Made by a program: the position numbers and the translations under genes. A stretch of DNA of 64,000 nt from Sanyastnella coralliicola. GTDB lineage: Bacteria; Bacteroidota; Bacteroidia; Flavobacteriales_D; Sanyastnellaceae. The DNA is taken from assembly GCF_030845195.1 (NCBI RefSeq), contig NZ_CP132543.1, forward strand, positions 1,567,501 to 1,631,500. Direction: 5' to 3'. The notes under the pieces were generated by a model. The model was not told the DNA's origin. It was given only the letters and a program-made list of their open reading frames with translations, and did no database searches. Shown piece after piece: positions 13,394-22,907 of the stretch (positions are counted from its first letter, which is position 1; each line of letters begins with the position of its first letter).

Positions 13394-16015
13394 ATGGAAA
13401 ACAGTAGAGACTCATATATGGATGCAAAATTCTCACCACGTGTACGAGACGTCATTACTTACTCGCGAGAGGAAGCAATCCGTCTTGGGCACAATTATAT
13501 CGGGGTTGAGCACCTATTATTAGGTATCATCCGCGAGGGAGAGGGAACTGCTATCCGAATTCTAGAAGGGTTGAACGTTGATCTTGGACGCCTGCGTAAG
13601 TTGGTAGAGGGGTCGATCTCTTCTCATTCTTCGAAGGCGGCAAGCCAAGGAAATATTCCCCTCGTAAAACAGGCAGAAAAAATCCTGAAGATCACCTACC
13701 TAGAGGCAAAGATCTTCAAGAGCCCGGTTATTGGAACCGAGCACCTTCTGCTCTCAATATTAAAAGATGAAGACAACGTAGCTACCAAGTCGCTTCACGC
13801 ACTTGATGTAAACTACGAGTCAGCTAAAGACGAATTCGAATCAATTCTTATGGAGAACGCAGAAAGCGACATCCCGAAATCAGAATTCCCAAGCTCACCA
13901 GACGACGATGATGATCGTGGATTTGGAAGCACTGGCGGAGGCGGCGGTGCTAAGAAGCCTGGAGATTCTAAGAGTAAGACTCCGGTCCTAGATAACTTTG
14001 GACGTGACCTTACAAAGCTTGCTGAAGATGGTAAGCTAGACCCTATTGTAGGACGTGAAAAGGAAATCGAACGTGTTTCGCAAATCCTTTCTCGCCGTAA
14101 AAAGAACAACCCAATCCTTATTGGTGAGCCAGGTGTAGGTAAAAGCGCTATCGCGGAAGGACTTGCACTTCGCATCATCCAGAAGAAAGTATCTCGTGTG
14201 CTTTTTGGAAAGCGTATTGTAACGTTGGATATCGCATCGCTCGTTGCAGGAACGAAATACCGTGGTCAGTTCGAGGAACGTATGAAAGCCGTGATGAACG
14301 AGCTTGAAAAGTCTCCGAACGTGATCCTCTTCATTGATGAGATCCACACCATCGTAGGAGCTGGTGGAGCCAGCGGTTCACTTGATGCATCGAACATGTT
14401 CAAGCCGGCCCTTGCACGTGGAGAAATTCAATGTGTTGGTGCCACTACCCTTGACGAGTACCGCCAACACATCGAAAAAGACGGTGCCCTTGAGCGTCGT
14501 TTCCAAAAGGTAATGGTAGAACCAACTTCAGTAGAAGAAACGGTTCAGATCTTGAACAACATTAAAGACAAGTACGAAGACCACCACAGTGTTTCTTACA
14601 CTGATGATGCTGTTGAAGCTTGTGTTTCGTTGACAAGCCGTTACATCACGGATCGCCACCTTCCAGACAAGGCCATTGACGCCCTGGATGAAGTAGGTTC
14701 TCGTGTACACCTTAATAACATCAACGTCCCGAAAGAAATCATCGATATCGAAGGGAAGATTGAAGATGTGAAGGAAGAAAAGAATCAAGTAGTACGCAGC
14801 CAGAAGTATGAAGAGGCTGCAAAACTTCGAGATAAAGAACGCCAGCTCTTAGATCAACTTGATGCCGCTAAAAACAAGTGGGAAGAAGAATCTAAGAACC
14901 ATCGTGAAACAGTGACTGCTGACCATGTGGAAGAAGTCGTTGCCATGATGACGGGGATTCCTGTGCAACGTATCGCTGAGAAAGAAAGCGGACGTCTAGC
15001 ACGCATGGAAGAGTCTCTCGACGGACGTGTGATCGGACAAAACGTTGCGATTAAGAAAGTCGTGAAGGCGATCAAGCGTAACCGCGCAGGATTGAAAGAC
15101 CCAAATAAACCGATTGGATCATTCATCTTCCTGGGACCTACAGGTGTTGGTAAAACACAGCTAGCAAAGGAACTAGCGAAATTCATGTTCGACTCAGAAG
15201 AAGCGTTGATTCGCATCGATATGAGTGAGTACATGGAGAAATTTGCCGTTTCTCGCTTGATTGGAGCACCTCCAGGATACATCGGATACGAAGAAGGTGG
15301 TCAGTTGACTGAGAAAGTACGTCGTCGCCCCTACTCGATCGTTCTTCTAGATGAGATCGAAAAGGCACACCCTGACGTATTTAACTTGTTGCTTCAAGCA
15401 CTTGATGACGGACAGCTTACGGATTCACTTGGTCGTAAGATCGACTTCCGTAACACGGTAATCATCATGACTTCGAACATCGGAGCACGTCAGCTTCAAG
15501 ATTTCGGAACCGGAGTTGGATTCGGAACGAATGCAAAAGCAGACCGCGAACAGGATGATCGTAAAAGTGTCATTGAAGGAGCACTGAAACGTGCATTCGC
15601 ACCAGAATTCCTGAACCGTATCGACGACATTATCATGTTTAGCTCATTGAGCCGTGAACACATTCACGAGATCATTGACCTTGAACTAGACAAGTTGTTC
15701 GACCGCGTAAAAGGACTAGGATACGACATCGAATTGACTGAGAAGGCGAAAGACTTCATTGCAGATAAAGGATTCGATGACAAGTTTGGTGCTCGTCCAT
15801 TGAAGCGTTCAATCCAGAAATACTTGGAAGACCCGCTCGCGGAAGAGATCATCAATGCTAACCTCAAAGAAGGTGATAGCATTCTTGTTGACTACGACTC
15901 GAAGAAAGAGGAGATCACCGTGAAGGTGAAGAAAGGAGGAGCTAAGAAATCCTCCAAAGCCTCAGATGACGCGAAGGAAGCCCCTAGCGCAGAATCTTCT
16001 TCAGACGATGAATAA
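13394..16015 (+). CDS. clpC: ATP-dependent Clp protease ATP-binding subunit ClpC
   Basis: 873 residues, a full class I Clp/Hsp100 unfoldase that feeds proteins to ClpP. Order seen: two N-terminal Clp repeats (about 10-150), an acidic and glycine linker, AAA domain 1 with Walker A GEPGVGKS (about 244-251) and Walker B ILFIDEIHT, a middle region with a UVR-type segment (YEEAAKLRDKERQL, about 475-490), AAA domain 2 with GPTGVGKT (about 581-588), and a C-terminal Clp small domain. The UVR-like middle segment marks ClpC rather than ClpA or ClpB. Ends in an acidic/serine tail. Followed by its own terminator. Confidence 0.95.
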   Translation: MENSRDSYMDAKFSPRVRDVITYSREEAIRLGHNYIGVEHLLLGIIREGEGTAIRILEGLNVDLGRLRKLVEGSISSHSSKAASQGNIPLVKQAEKILKITYLEAKIFKSPVIGTEHLLLSILKDEDNVATKSLHALDVNYESAKDEFESILMENAESDIPKSEFPSSPDDDDDRGFGSTGGGGGAKKPGDSKSKTPVLDNFGRDLTKLAEDGKLDPIVGREKEIERVSQILSRRKKNNPILIGEPGVGKSAIAEGLALRIIQKKVSRVLFGKRIVTLDIASLVAGTKYRGQFEERMKAVMNELEKSPNVILFIDEIHTIVGAGGASGSLDASNMFKPALARGEIQCVGATTLDEYRQHIEKDGALERRFQKVMVEPTSVEETVQILNNIKDKYEDHHSVSYTDDAVEACVSLTSRYITDRHLPDKAIDALDEVGSRVHLNNINVPKEIIDIEGKIEDVKEEKNQVVRSQKYEEAAKLRDKERQLLDQLDAAKNKWEEESKNHRETVTADHVEEVVAMMTGIPVQRIAEKESGRLARMEESLDGRVIGQNVAIKKVVKAIKRNRAGLKDPNKPIGSFIFLGPTGVGKTQLAKELAKFMFDSEEALIRIDMSEYMEKFAVSRLIGAPPGYIGYEEGGQLTEKVRRRPYSIVLLDEIEKAHPDVFNLLLQALDDGQLTDSLGRKIDFRNTVIIMTSNIGARQLQDFGTGVGFGTNAKADREQDDRKSVIEGALKRAFAPEFLNRIDDIIMFSSLSREHIHEIIDLELDKLFDRVKGLGYDIELTEKAKDFIADKGFDDKFGARPLKRSIQKYLEDPLAEEIINANLKEGDSILVDYDSKKEEITVKVKKGGAKKSSKASDDAKEAPSAESSSDDE

Positions 16016-16020
16016 ATTGA

Positions 16021-16046
16021 AAAGGACTCTTCGGAGTCCTTTTTCT
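16021..16046 (+). terminator. Terminator of clpC
   Basis: Stem AAAGGACTC / GAGTCCTTT closed by a TTCG tetraloop and followed by TTTT. It is a few bases past the clpC stop. Confidence 0.9.
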
Positions 16047-16139
16047 TTTCCTATCTTTCGCTCGTGCTAACAACACCAACATATTATTCTGTACTAGTCA
16101 TTCGATAACGAAGCTGATACGGATTTTTTTTTGATTTTT

Positions 16140-16163
16140 CCCCGCAGCTTGCGGGGTTTTTTT
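16140..16163 (+). terminator. Terminator-like hairpin 6 bases before phhA start (attenuator candidate)
   Basis: Stem CCCCGCA / TGCGGGG with loop GCT, followed by seven T. It ends at 16163 and the phhA ATG is at 16169. A -7-like box TATCTTTC lies at about 16051, so a transcript from there would pass through this hairpin. Either it is an attenuator of phhA, or phhA has a start site inside the T-run. Confidence 0.6.
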
Positions 16164-16168
16164 GTGCC

Positions 16169-16912
16169 ATGAAACAGCAATACAACAAGTACACTCCAGA
16201 AGACCAAGAGGTCTGGAACATACTATTTGAACGACAGATCAAGAACCTTCAAGGCAAGTGTGATGTCAACTATCTGCGCTGTCTAGAATCTTTCGCTCCT
16301 GTTCTTAATGCAGAGCATATTCCAGACTTCGAGAAAGTCAACGAATTCATGTCTTCGAGGAATGGATGGGAGATTCACGTTGTGCCTGGACTTATCCCTG
16401 TTGAGGAGTTCTTTTCACTTCTTGCAGAGAAGAAATGGTGTAGTAGCACGTGGTTAAGAACAAAGGCTCAGCTCGATTACCTCGAAGAGCCTGATATGTT
16501 CCACGATATCTTTGGCCACCTCCCTCTCCTACTTGATGATGTGTTCGCATCCTTCATGGAACGTTTTGGGAAGATTGGAGCGAATCACTTGAACGAACCC
16601 ATCGTATTAACAGCGTTGCAACGATTGTACTGGTTTACGGTTGAATTCGGTCTTTCAGCTGTTGAAGGACAAGAACAGATTTACGGTGCGGGTATTATTT
16701 CATCTTTCGGTGAAACGAATCATGTATTCGAGAATCAAATCATGAAACACCCCTTTGATCTTGAGCAAGTGATTAATCACGCTTTCGTGAATAACGAGAT
16801 CCAGATGGAATACTACGTCATTCAGGAATTCTCAGACTTATACAATGCTGTAGAAAGACTCGAGGCCCTCATTTCTGAAGGCCTCGACATCACACCAGCA
16901 ATAGTTCGCTGA
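16169..16912 (+). CDS. phhA: Phenylalanine 4-monooxygenase (aromatic amino acid hydroxylase)
   Basis: 247 residues, the bacterial length without an N-terminal regulatory domain. Hydroxylates phenylalanine to tyrosine with O2 and a pterin cofactor, usually the first step of phenylalanine breakdown. The iron ligands are visible: PDMFHDIFGHLPLL gives two histidines (about H112 and H117), and WFTVEFGL gives the glutamate (about E159). The active-site GLIPVEEFF and YGAGIISSFGE segments also match. The gene stands alone after clpC and faces the LVIVD genes. No pterin dehydratase gene is adjacent. Confidence 0.9.
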   Translation: MKQQYNKYTPEDQEVWNILFERQIKNLQGKCDVNYLRCLESFAPVLNAEHIPDFEKVNEFMSSRNGWEIHVVPGLIPVEEFFSLLAEKKWCSSTWLRTKAQLDYLEEPDMFHDIFGHLPLLLDDVFASFMERFGKIGANHLNEPIVLTALQRLYWFTVEFGLSAVEGQEQIYGAGIISSFGETNHVFENQIMKHPFDLEQVINHAFVNNEIQMEYYVIQEFSDLYNAVERLEALISEGLDITPAIVR

Positions 16913-18886
16913 TTATTTCTTTATAATCTTCTTTGCTCGAATCCCGTCAATCTGCAGAGTGTAAACTCCTGTTGACAATTGAGAAGTGTTGATCTCCAAA
17001 CGAGATTGAGTCACGTTTTCTGTGTGTACAATTCGTCCTTGGCTATCTGTAAGCGTTAGCGTTCCGCCGTTAGGCGAATCAAACAAAACAACCAATTGAT
17101 CAGTCACAGGGTTTGGGAACGCTTTGATGCTATTCGCAAGTTGTTCTTCCACGGATACGAAGAGTACCGTGAAAGATGTCACATCTGACTCTGCTCCCGT
17201 ATCACAGCTTCCAGTGGCTGTTACACGCCAGAAGTAGTCTCCATCAGGAAGATCAAATGGAATAGTTACCATCGTCTCAGAAGTAGTTTCTGAGTGAACG
17301 ATTGTAGAGAAATCATCAGAGTCAGCTACTTCAACGAAGTACTCTGCTCCTTCTACATTTGACTCCCATGAAAGCTCGATTCCAAATGGTTGGATCGTTA
17401 CGTCTTCAGGGCCAAGAGCTGTCACCGCCAACGGCGTATCTTCTGAGATTGTAATTGTCACTTCACGCTCAAGCGTTTGACCGTCATGTGTCACAGACAT
17501 GGTGAAAGTGTAATCTCCAGCTGCAAGGCTTGATAGTCCCGCCAAGTCAACTTGGATAGGCCCAGGCAATACAGCATCATTCACTGTAGCTGTCACCCCT
17601 GAAGGCAAACCTGAGTAATCTACTGTAGCTTCTTCAGCCGCGTAGCTTACGAAGGCATTCAATGAAGCCTCGTCTTCAGTAGAAAGAACTTCAACATATC
17701 CTTGAATGGTAGCGATGCGTGGACGGAGGATAAAGAGTCCTGCGTACATGTCAGTTACTACAACGGTTCCGCTACGGAAGTATGGGTAATTACTCCAAGT
17801 ACCAGAGAATGAGGCATTGTCGTCAGATGGCTGCACATCGAAGTATGCAATTTCTGACAGTTCAGCTTGGCGAGCATCGGTCACGTCAAGAACGCGAAGT
17901 CCACTGCGGTAATTACTCTGGAAAGCCATTTCCCAGCGGATGTATAGGTTGTGGTCAATACTTGTCGCTGGCCCTTCGTACACATCAATCAACACGGGGT
18001 TATCAAGATCACGCACATCCCAAAGGAGCGTGCGGGTGTTTTCTGTGAATTCATTTAGCTCATCCGTCTCGTCTCCAAGAAGGAAGTAACGTTGATCTTC
18101 AGTAAGCCACCCTTGGTGAGCGTATCCTGTGTCATCGTATCCTTCAGCGGCTAGTAATTGACAGTCTTCCTTGTCGGTTACGTCAACAATTGTCAACGTA
18201 TTCTCATTACAAGCGAAGCAGATTTCACGTCCGCAGTAGTCTTTGTCTGGTCCTGTGTAGTTCACGATCTGAGCGTCGTGTGTGTAACCGTCTTCAGCAA
18301 AGTCACCTGCAATCACAGGGTTCACTGGGTCATTCACATCAATAATGAAAAGACCACCATCGAATGAGCTCGTACCTACGCTGTAAGCATAACCAGTTTC
18401 TTCATTCATTGCGATGTTGTGTGCTCGTCCGTGTCCATCATAGTGGGCCGTCTCAGTGAAATCAACTGGTGGCTCCGTTACCGATAGGAGTTGTGTCAAA
18501 TCAAATACCTGCATTCCGTGACCAGGCGCTTCTGATACGATGAAAGCATGATTTTGGAACACCTTAGCATCACGCCAAAGGCTGTTCTGCGTGTGTGTAG
18601 GTAAGCTTCCTAGGTAAATAGGGTTCGCAGGATCAGTCACTTCAACGAAAGCTGTTCCATTTGACTTACATACCACCGCGAACTCACGACCACTTGCAAT
18701 GTCTTCCCATCCCCAAATGTCATTGAGGTTGGCTGCCCCACCTAGTTCATCAAGTGACAAGAAGGCCCACATGTCAACATTTTCACATGGGAATTCACCT
18801 GCGAATCCAGATTCACAAAGGGTTTGAGCGTTGATTCCACCAATAGTAAAAACACTCAATAGAGCGATTAGTACGCTTCTTTTCAT
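16913..18886 (-). CDS. Secreted LVIVD-repeat (choice-of-anchor B) protein with T9SS sorting domain
   Basis: 657 residues. Signal peptide (about 1-20), then an LVIVD/beta-propeller-like region of about 370 residues (motifs such as TAFVEVTDPANPIYLGSL, HAFIVSEAPGHGMQVFDL and GLFIIDVNDPVNPVIAGDF), then Ig/fibronectin-like domains (about 390-570) and a C-terminal T9SS type A domain (KAFPNPVTDQLVV... to KKIIKK). Likely a cell-surface protein exported by type IX secretion. It follows a shorter paralogue (18892-20316) by five bases; the shared 370-residue part suggests tandem duplication, with the Ig region added here. Substrate unknown. Confidence 0.9.
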   Translation of the reverse strand: MKRSVLIALLSVFTIGGINAQTLCESGFAGEFPCENVDMWAFLSLDELGGAANLNDIWGWEDIASGREFAVVCKSNGTAFVEVTDPANPIYLGSLPTHTQNSLWRDAKVFQNHAFIVSEAPGHGMQVFDLTQLLSVTEPPVDFTETAHYDGHGRAHNIAMNEETGYAYSVGTSSFDGGLFIIDVNDPVNPVIAGDFAEDGYTHDAQIVNYTGPDKDYCGREICFACNENTLTIVDVTDKEDCQLLAAEGYDDTGYAHQGWLTEDQRYFLLGDETDELNEFTENTRTLLWDVRDLDNPVLIDVYEGPATSIDHNLYIRWEMAFQSNYRSGLRVLDVTDARQAELSEIAYFDVQPSDDNASFSGTWSNYPYFRSGTVVVTDMYAGLFILRPRIATIQGYVEVLSTEDEASLNAFVSYAAEEATVDYSGLPSGVTATVNDAVLPGPIQVDLAGLSSLAAGDYTFTMSVTHDGQTLEREVTITISEDTPLAVTALGPEDVTIQPFGIELSWESNVEGAEYFVEVADSDDFSTIVHSETTSETMVTIPFDLPDGDYFWRVTATGSCDTGAESDVTSFTVLFVSVEEQLANSIKAFPNPVTDQLVVLFDSPNGGTLTLTDSQGRIVHTENVTQSRLEINTSQLSTGVYTLQIDGIRAKKIIKK

Positions 18887-18891
18887 CGGTC

Positions 18892-20316
18892 TTATTGTTT
18901 AATCACACGCTGAGTGATTGATCCACTCGCGTTCTGAAGGATATACATTCCTGAAGGAAGATCCCCCAGTTCGATGGTCATACGTCCTGAAGCTGCATTA
19001 AGTTCTGGCAGCGTACGAACTGTTTGTCCGAGAGCGTTAATCAAGCTCAATGACTCGAGCTTCCCTCCTTCCCATTCGATGCTCATCTGATCTGAAGCGG
19101 GGTTTGGATATACCGTCAACTCCGCTGTTGGATCAATTGAAGATGCAGAAACAATGTTCTCCAATCGGATAACGAACATGTGTGAGAATGTGCTCACAAT
19201 GATATTCTGACTCGGGAGGTATGGGTAATTGCTCCATGACCCCCAGAAGAAGTTTCCGTTTGATTCAGGGTTCGTATCGAAGTATGCTACTTCTTCCAAG
19301 TTTCCATTTGCTACGTCGGAAAGGTCTAAGACACGAAGACCACCCATGTAGTTTGACTGGTACGAAAGTCCATTCAATGTATACTGGTTGTGGTCAGCAG
19401 ACTCAATGTCACTTTCAAACCAACCCAATTCGATCGGGTTCGAAAGGTCTTCCACGTTGTAGATGTATGTTCTTGTGTTGATGTCGTAATCACTCTCATC
19501 CAACTCGTCGTCTACAAGCATGAAGCGATGATCTTCAGTCAACCATCCTTGGTGTGTGTATCCAATAAGGTCGTACGAAACTGAAGAGATGAGTTGGCAA
19601 TCTGACTTGTCGGTAACATCAACGATAGCGATGTTGTCTTCGTTGTATGCAAAGGCAATTTCTTTACCTGAGTATGCTCCATCAGGACCATCATAGATAA
19701 CTACCTGCGCATCGTGCGTGTACCCGTCTTCTGCGAATTCACCAACCAACTGAGGGTTCAATGGATCAGAGATGTCTACAATATGCAAGCCACCGCCAAA
19801 GGTGCTTGTTCCAACAGCGTAGGCATAGCCAGTTTCTTCATTGATGACAATGTTGTGGCTATTCCCGAAGCTATCGTAATGCGCTGTAGCTTCAAAGATT
19901 ACAGGTATATCAACTGCTGAAGTCAGCTGCATCAAGTTGAACACTTGCATTCCGTGGCCAGGTGCCTCAGATACGATGTAGGCATGGTTTTCATATACCT
20001 TAATGTCTCGCCAAAGGCTATTCGTGGTGTGTGTTGCCAATGTTCCAATAAGAACAGGATTGGCTGGATCAGAAATCTCTACAAATGCTGTTCCGTTGTC
20101 TTTACCCATCAAGGCAAATTCTCTTCCGTCTGGGCTAACCCATCCCCAACAATCGTTTCCGTTTTGACCTCCACCGAGATCTGCCAAGTCCATCACAGAC
20201 CAAAGGCTTGTGTTTAGACAAGGATAACCATCTGCTTCTCCGTCAACACAAGGTGTTTGAGCCGAGGCAGTGGTAAGAAAAGCACAAGAAAGTGCAGCGA
20301 GTAAAAATCTCTTCAT
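18892..20316 (-). CDS. Secreted LVIVD-repeat (choice-of-anchor B) protein with T9SS sorting domain
   Basis: 474 residues. Signal peptide (about 1-19, ending ASAQ), LVIVD propeller-like region (about 30-385; for example TAFVEISDPANPVLIGTL, HAYIVSEAPGHGMQVFNL, GLHIVDISDPLNPQLVGEF) and a T9SS type A C-terminus (LTVYPNPASDQMSIEW... to RVIKQ). It has no Ig-like insert, unlike its downstream neighbour. Together they form a minus-strand operon with the small gene at 20320. In this phylum the family is surface-exposed, but its ligand is not known. Confidence 0.9.
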   Translation of the reverse strand: MKRFLLAALSCAFLTTASAQTPCVDGEADGYPCLNTSLWSVMDLADLGGGQNGNDCWGWVSPDGREFALMGKDNGTAFVEISDPANPVLIGTLATHTTNSLWRDIKVYENHAYIVSEAPGHGMQVFNLMQLTSAVDIPVIFEATAHYDSFGNSHNIVINEETGYAYAVGTSTFGGGLHIVDISDPLNPQLVGEFAEDGYTHDAQVVIYDGPDGAYSGKEIAFAYNEDNIAIVDVTDKSDCQLISSVSYDLIGYTHQGWLTEDHRFMLVDDELDESDYDINTRTYIYNVEDLSNPIELGWFESDIESADHNQYTLNGLSYQSNYMGGLRVLDLSDVANGNLEEVAYFDTNPESNGNFFWGSWSNYPYLPSQNIIVSTFSHMFVIRLENIVSASSIDPTAELTVYPNPASDQMSIEWEGGKLESLSLINALGQTVRTLPELNAASGRMTIELGDLPSGMYILQNASGSITQRVIKQ

Positions 20317-20319
20317 TGA

Positions 20320-20586
20320 TTACCAGTTTTCTGATCTTTTATCCAATTCTTCGAGCGTAATGAAATTTCCTTCGTTGACACTTTTCATGGTCTCAATGAT
20401 GTCAGCGAGGAAATCGCTCTTGATAACTGCTACACCGTTCGGTCTAAAACCAATCACTTTTGTTTTGCTGTCTTCGTCGTATGAAATACGATAAGTCAAC
20501 TCTTCCAATCGTTCAATTGACTCTTCATCGTGCTCTTGCAAAATGAACTCAATCAGTCTTAATTTCCGTAGGTGTAGATCTTCCAT
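20320..20586 (-). CDS. Small hypothetical protein upstream of LVIVD genes
   Basis: 88 residues, soluble, with alternating charged helices (MEDLHLRKLRLIEFILQEHD at the start, then SIERLEEL) and a short beta segment (KVIGFRPNGVAVIKSDF). The last residues are again helical. The stop lies four bases from the start of the LVIVD gene, so co-transcription is likely. The layout resembles antitoxin-like small proteins common in this phylum, but no toxin is adjacent. Function is not assigned. Confidence 0.5.
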   Translation of the reverse strand: MEDLHLRKLRLIEFILQEHDEESIERLEELTYRISYDEDSKTKVIGFRPNGVAVIKSDFLADIIETMKSVNEGNFITLEELDKRSENW

Positions 20587-20680
20587 GGTTTCTAAGGAAA
20601 ATTGCAGGTCTCGCGTAAAAGTAGCCCTTTTTTCGAGGGTTCAAGAACGAAGCTCGCCAACAAAGTTGAAAAGCTTCCAC

Positions 20681-20711
20681 AAAAAAAGGCTGCCCTTAAC
20701 AGACAGCCTTT
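20681..20711 (-). terminator. Terminator of the M49 peptidase gene
   Basis: Stem AGGCTG / CAGCCT (20687-20692 and 20704-20709), followed on the minus strand by a long T-run. It is about 20 bases past the gene's stop. Confidence 0.8.
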
Positions 20712-20731
20712 TCCAATAATCTCATTTCTGT

Positions 20732-22780
20732 TTAGAGATGTCCGTACTCACGTGAGTAGAACAACATCTGCTGAACAAAGTCATCTGGGTAAACCACTTC
20801 CACATCTGTGATATTCCCGTCTGCATCAGTCACTGGCTGAAGTACCGGATTGATGAAACCACCGTAAGGAGCGATTCCGAGTTTCTCAGTACGCTCAAGT
20901 ACTTCTGTATGAACGTCTTGATCCACCTTCACTCCGTAACCCTCAACGAGTTCCTTTGCTGCTTCGTAATCTCCTTTCGACTTAATTCGCTGAACTTCCT
21001 TCAATAGATCTCCAAAAAGCACACGTAGCTTATCGTAGTCTTGAATATCGTAGAAGTGCTTGCCATCGCGAACCACCTTCACGATTACGCTGTCAGCCAG
21101 ACCTTTCTCGTAAACCCAGTTTGAAACCCAAGCTCGGTTACGCATGTGCGCTTCTTCAATATCAGCACCTAACTCTAGGCGGCGAAGCTGTGTCAACATT
21201 CCATTTCGGATGTAACCGTCGTATTCTGCCATACCTACTTCAAGGCTTTCCATCAAACCAAGCTCAACCATTTTAGGGTCTAGCAAGTAGTAAAGCGCTA
21301 CCAAGTCGGCACGTCCTTCTTCAATTGTTGAAGAGTGCTCGAGCAAAGTCTGGTTTGGAGTACCTACACCTTCTTCAAGCTTACCTGAAGCGTGTCCGAT
21401 TACCTCGTGCATTGCAGTATGAAGTTTACCTGCAAGCTCTGAATGTGCCTTTGCGCGTTCGATTTCTTCTGCATCGTGCGCGAATTCGTCAAGCATTCCT
21501 GATCCAGATGCCTTGTCGTACGCATTTACAATGTTCCCAAGGCTTACTGATTTCGAACCGTGCTTCACACGAATCCAGTTAGCGTTCGGTAGGTTCACCC
21601 CAATTGGAGTTGATGGTGATGCGTCACCTGCCTCCCCTGCTACGTTCACAACGTTGTATGTGATTCCAACAACTTCTTCTTTCTTGTGCTCGTCCATGAT
21701 CGGCGAGTTTGTTTCGAAGTACTGTGCGTTGTTCATCAATACTGACATACGATCTGAAGCGGCAAAATCCTTGATCTGTACCACCGTCTCGTACGAACCA
21801 GTGTACCCTAGTGGGTCATTGTATACTTCAACGAATCCATTGATATAGTCAATGTCGCCTTCTGTGTCTTGTACCCAGTTGATGTTGTAGATATCCCACT
21901 TGCGTAGGTCACCTGTTTCGTAGTATTCAATCAAGTTACGTAGTGCAGCGGCTTGCTTGTCATTCTCAGCAACACTTTCTGCCATACCCAACCAGTAAAC
22001 CACTTTCTCCAATGCTGGCCCGTAAAGTCCGCCTACTTTGTAAACGTCCTCTACCACTTCTCCAGCTTCGTTCTTAACCAAACGCGAGTTCAATCCGATA
22101 GAGATCGGTGCGCGATCATTAGGGTCAGTGATTGAAGCGAAGTATGCCTTTGCTTCTTCAGTAGTCACATCAGGAGCGTAGAAGTTCACAGCAGATGATT
22201 CTACCAATCCTTTGTTTGGATCCTGCTCTACTTTCTTTGCATCCATAGAAGCATCGAACATAGCCGTCATTGCTTCTTCTGAAAGCGTGGTGTTTGTTTC
22301 TGACGCTAGCGCGGAAAAGTATTCCTGAGAAAATTCCGGAGTGTGCTTCGTATTCGCATAGTGATGGTGGATACCATTTGAGAACCATACGCGCTTGAGG
22401 TAGATCTCGAAGTTCTTCCAATCATCAGAAGTCTTATCTCCAGCGTAGTTGTTGTAGATGTTCTCAAGAGCCTTACGGATCTCAAGATTGTGACGGTAGT
22501 TCTGATCGTACATGATGTCACGACCACTCAAACCTGCTTGCGTCAAATAATAAACGAGTTTCTTTTGATCGAGTGAAAGCTTGTCCCAACCAGGAATCTG
22601 GTAACGAATGATCTTCAAGTCAGCAAACTGCTCAGTCTGCCATTCGAAGTCGTCGTCTGCTTCCATTGTCATTGATGAGTCTGCAGCTGCCTGACTGTCA
22701 TCTGTTGCTGGCTCTTGTCCGCCTCCACCGCATGCGGCGAGGAAAAGCGCGAGGACCAACAATCCCCATAGGTTCTTCAT
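20732..22780 (-). CDS. Dipeptidyl-peptidase III (M49), lipoprotein
   Basis: 682 residues from the ATG at 22780. An upstream start at 22807 would precede a signal peptide that is complete without it. A lipoprotein signal (LLVLALFLAAC with cysteine at about residue 17) is followed by a serine/aspartate-rich linker. Zinc peptidase removing dipeptides from peptide N-termini: the catalytic HEVIGH motif (about H458, H463) and EEGRAD downstream (about 487) match M49. Full-length family size is about 680-720. Here the lipid anchor places it in the periplasm or on the outer membrane, suggesting peptide scavenging. No partner gene is adjacent. Confidence 0.9.
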   Translation of the reverse strand: MKNLWGLLVLALFLAACGGGGQEPATDDSQAAADSSMTMEADDDFEWQTEQFADLKIIRYQIPGWDKLSLDQKKLVYYLTQAGLSGRDIMYDQNYRHNLEIRKALENIYNNYAGDKTSDDWKNFEIYLKRVWFSNGIHHHYANTKHTPEFSQEYFSALASETNTTLSEEAMTAMFDASMDAKKVEQDPNKGLVESSAVNFYAPDVTTEEAKAYFASITDPNDRAPISIGLNSRLVKNEAGEVVEDVYKVGGLYGPALEKVVYWLGMAESVAENDKQAAALRNLIEYYETGDLRKWDIYNINWVQDTEGDIDYINGFVEVYNDPLGYTGSYETVVQIKDFAASDRMSVLMNNAQYFETNSPIMDEHKKEEVVGITYNVVNVAGEAGDASPSTPIGVNLPNANWIRVKHGSKSVSLGNIVNAYDKASGSGMLDEFAHDAEEIERAKAHSELAGKLHTAMHEVIGHASGKLEEGVGTPNQTLLEHSSTIEEGRADLVALYYLLDPKMVELGLMESLEVGMAEYDGYIRNGMLTQLRRLELGADIEEAHMRNRAWVSNWVYEKGLADSVIVKVVRDGKHFYDIQDYDKLRVLFGDLLKEVQRIKSKGDYEAAKELVEGYGVKVDQDVHTEVLERTEKLGIAPYGGFINPVLQPVTDADGNITDVEVVYPDDFVQQMLFYSREYGHL
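22304..22316 (+). repeat. Copy of 13-mer CGCTAGCGCGGAA
   Basis: Exact copy, inside the M49 peptidase gene on the opposite strand, read there as Ser-Ala-Leu-Ala. Confidence 0.9.
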
Positions 22781-22907
22781 GATGTTGTTTTTGGTTACGG
22801 GCGGCAAATTAGCGAAATCAACTGACAGCCAGATAACATGGTATATCTATCCTTCATTCTGCACAAGATGTGGGGATTTCTTTCGTTAATTTGCCCAAAG
22901 GATCGCT

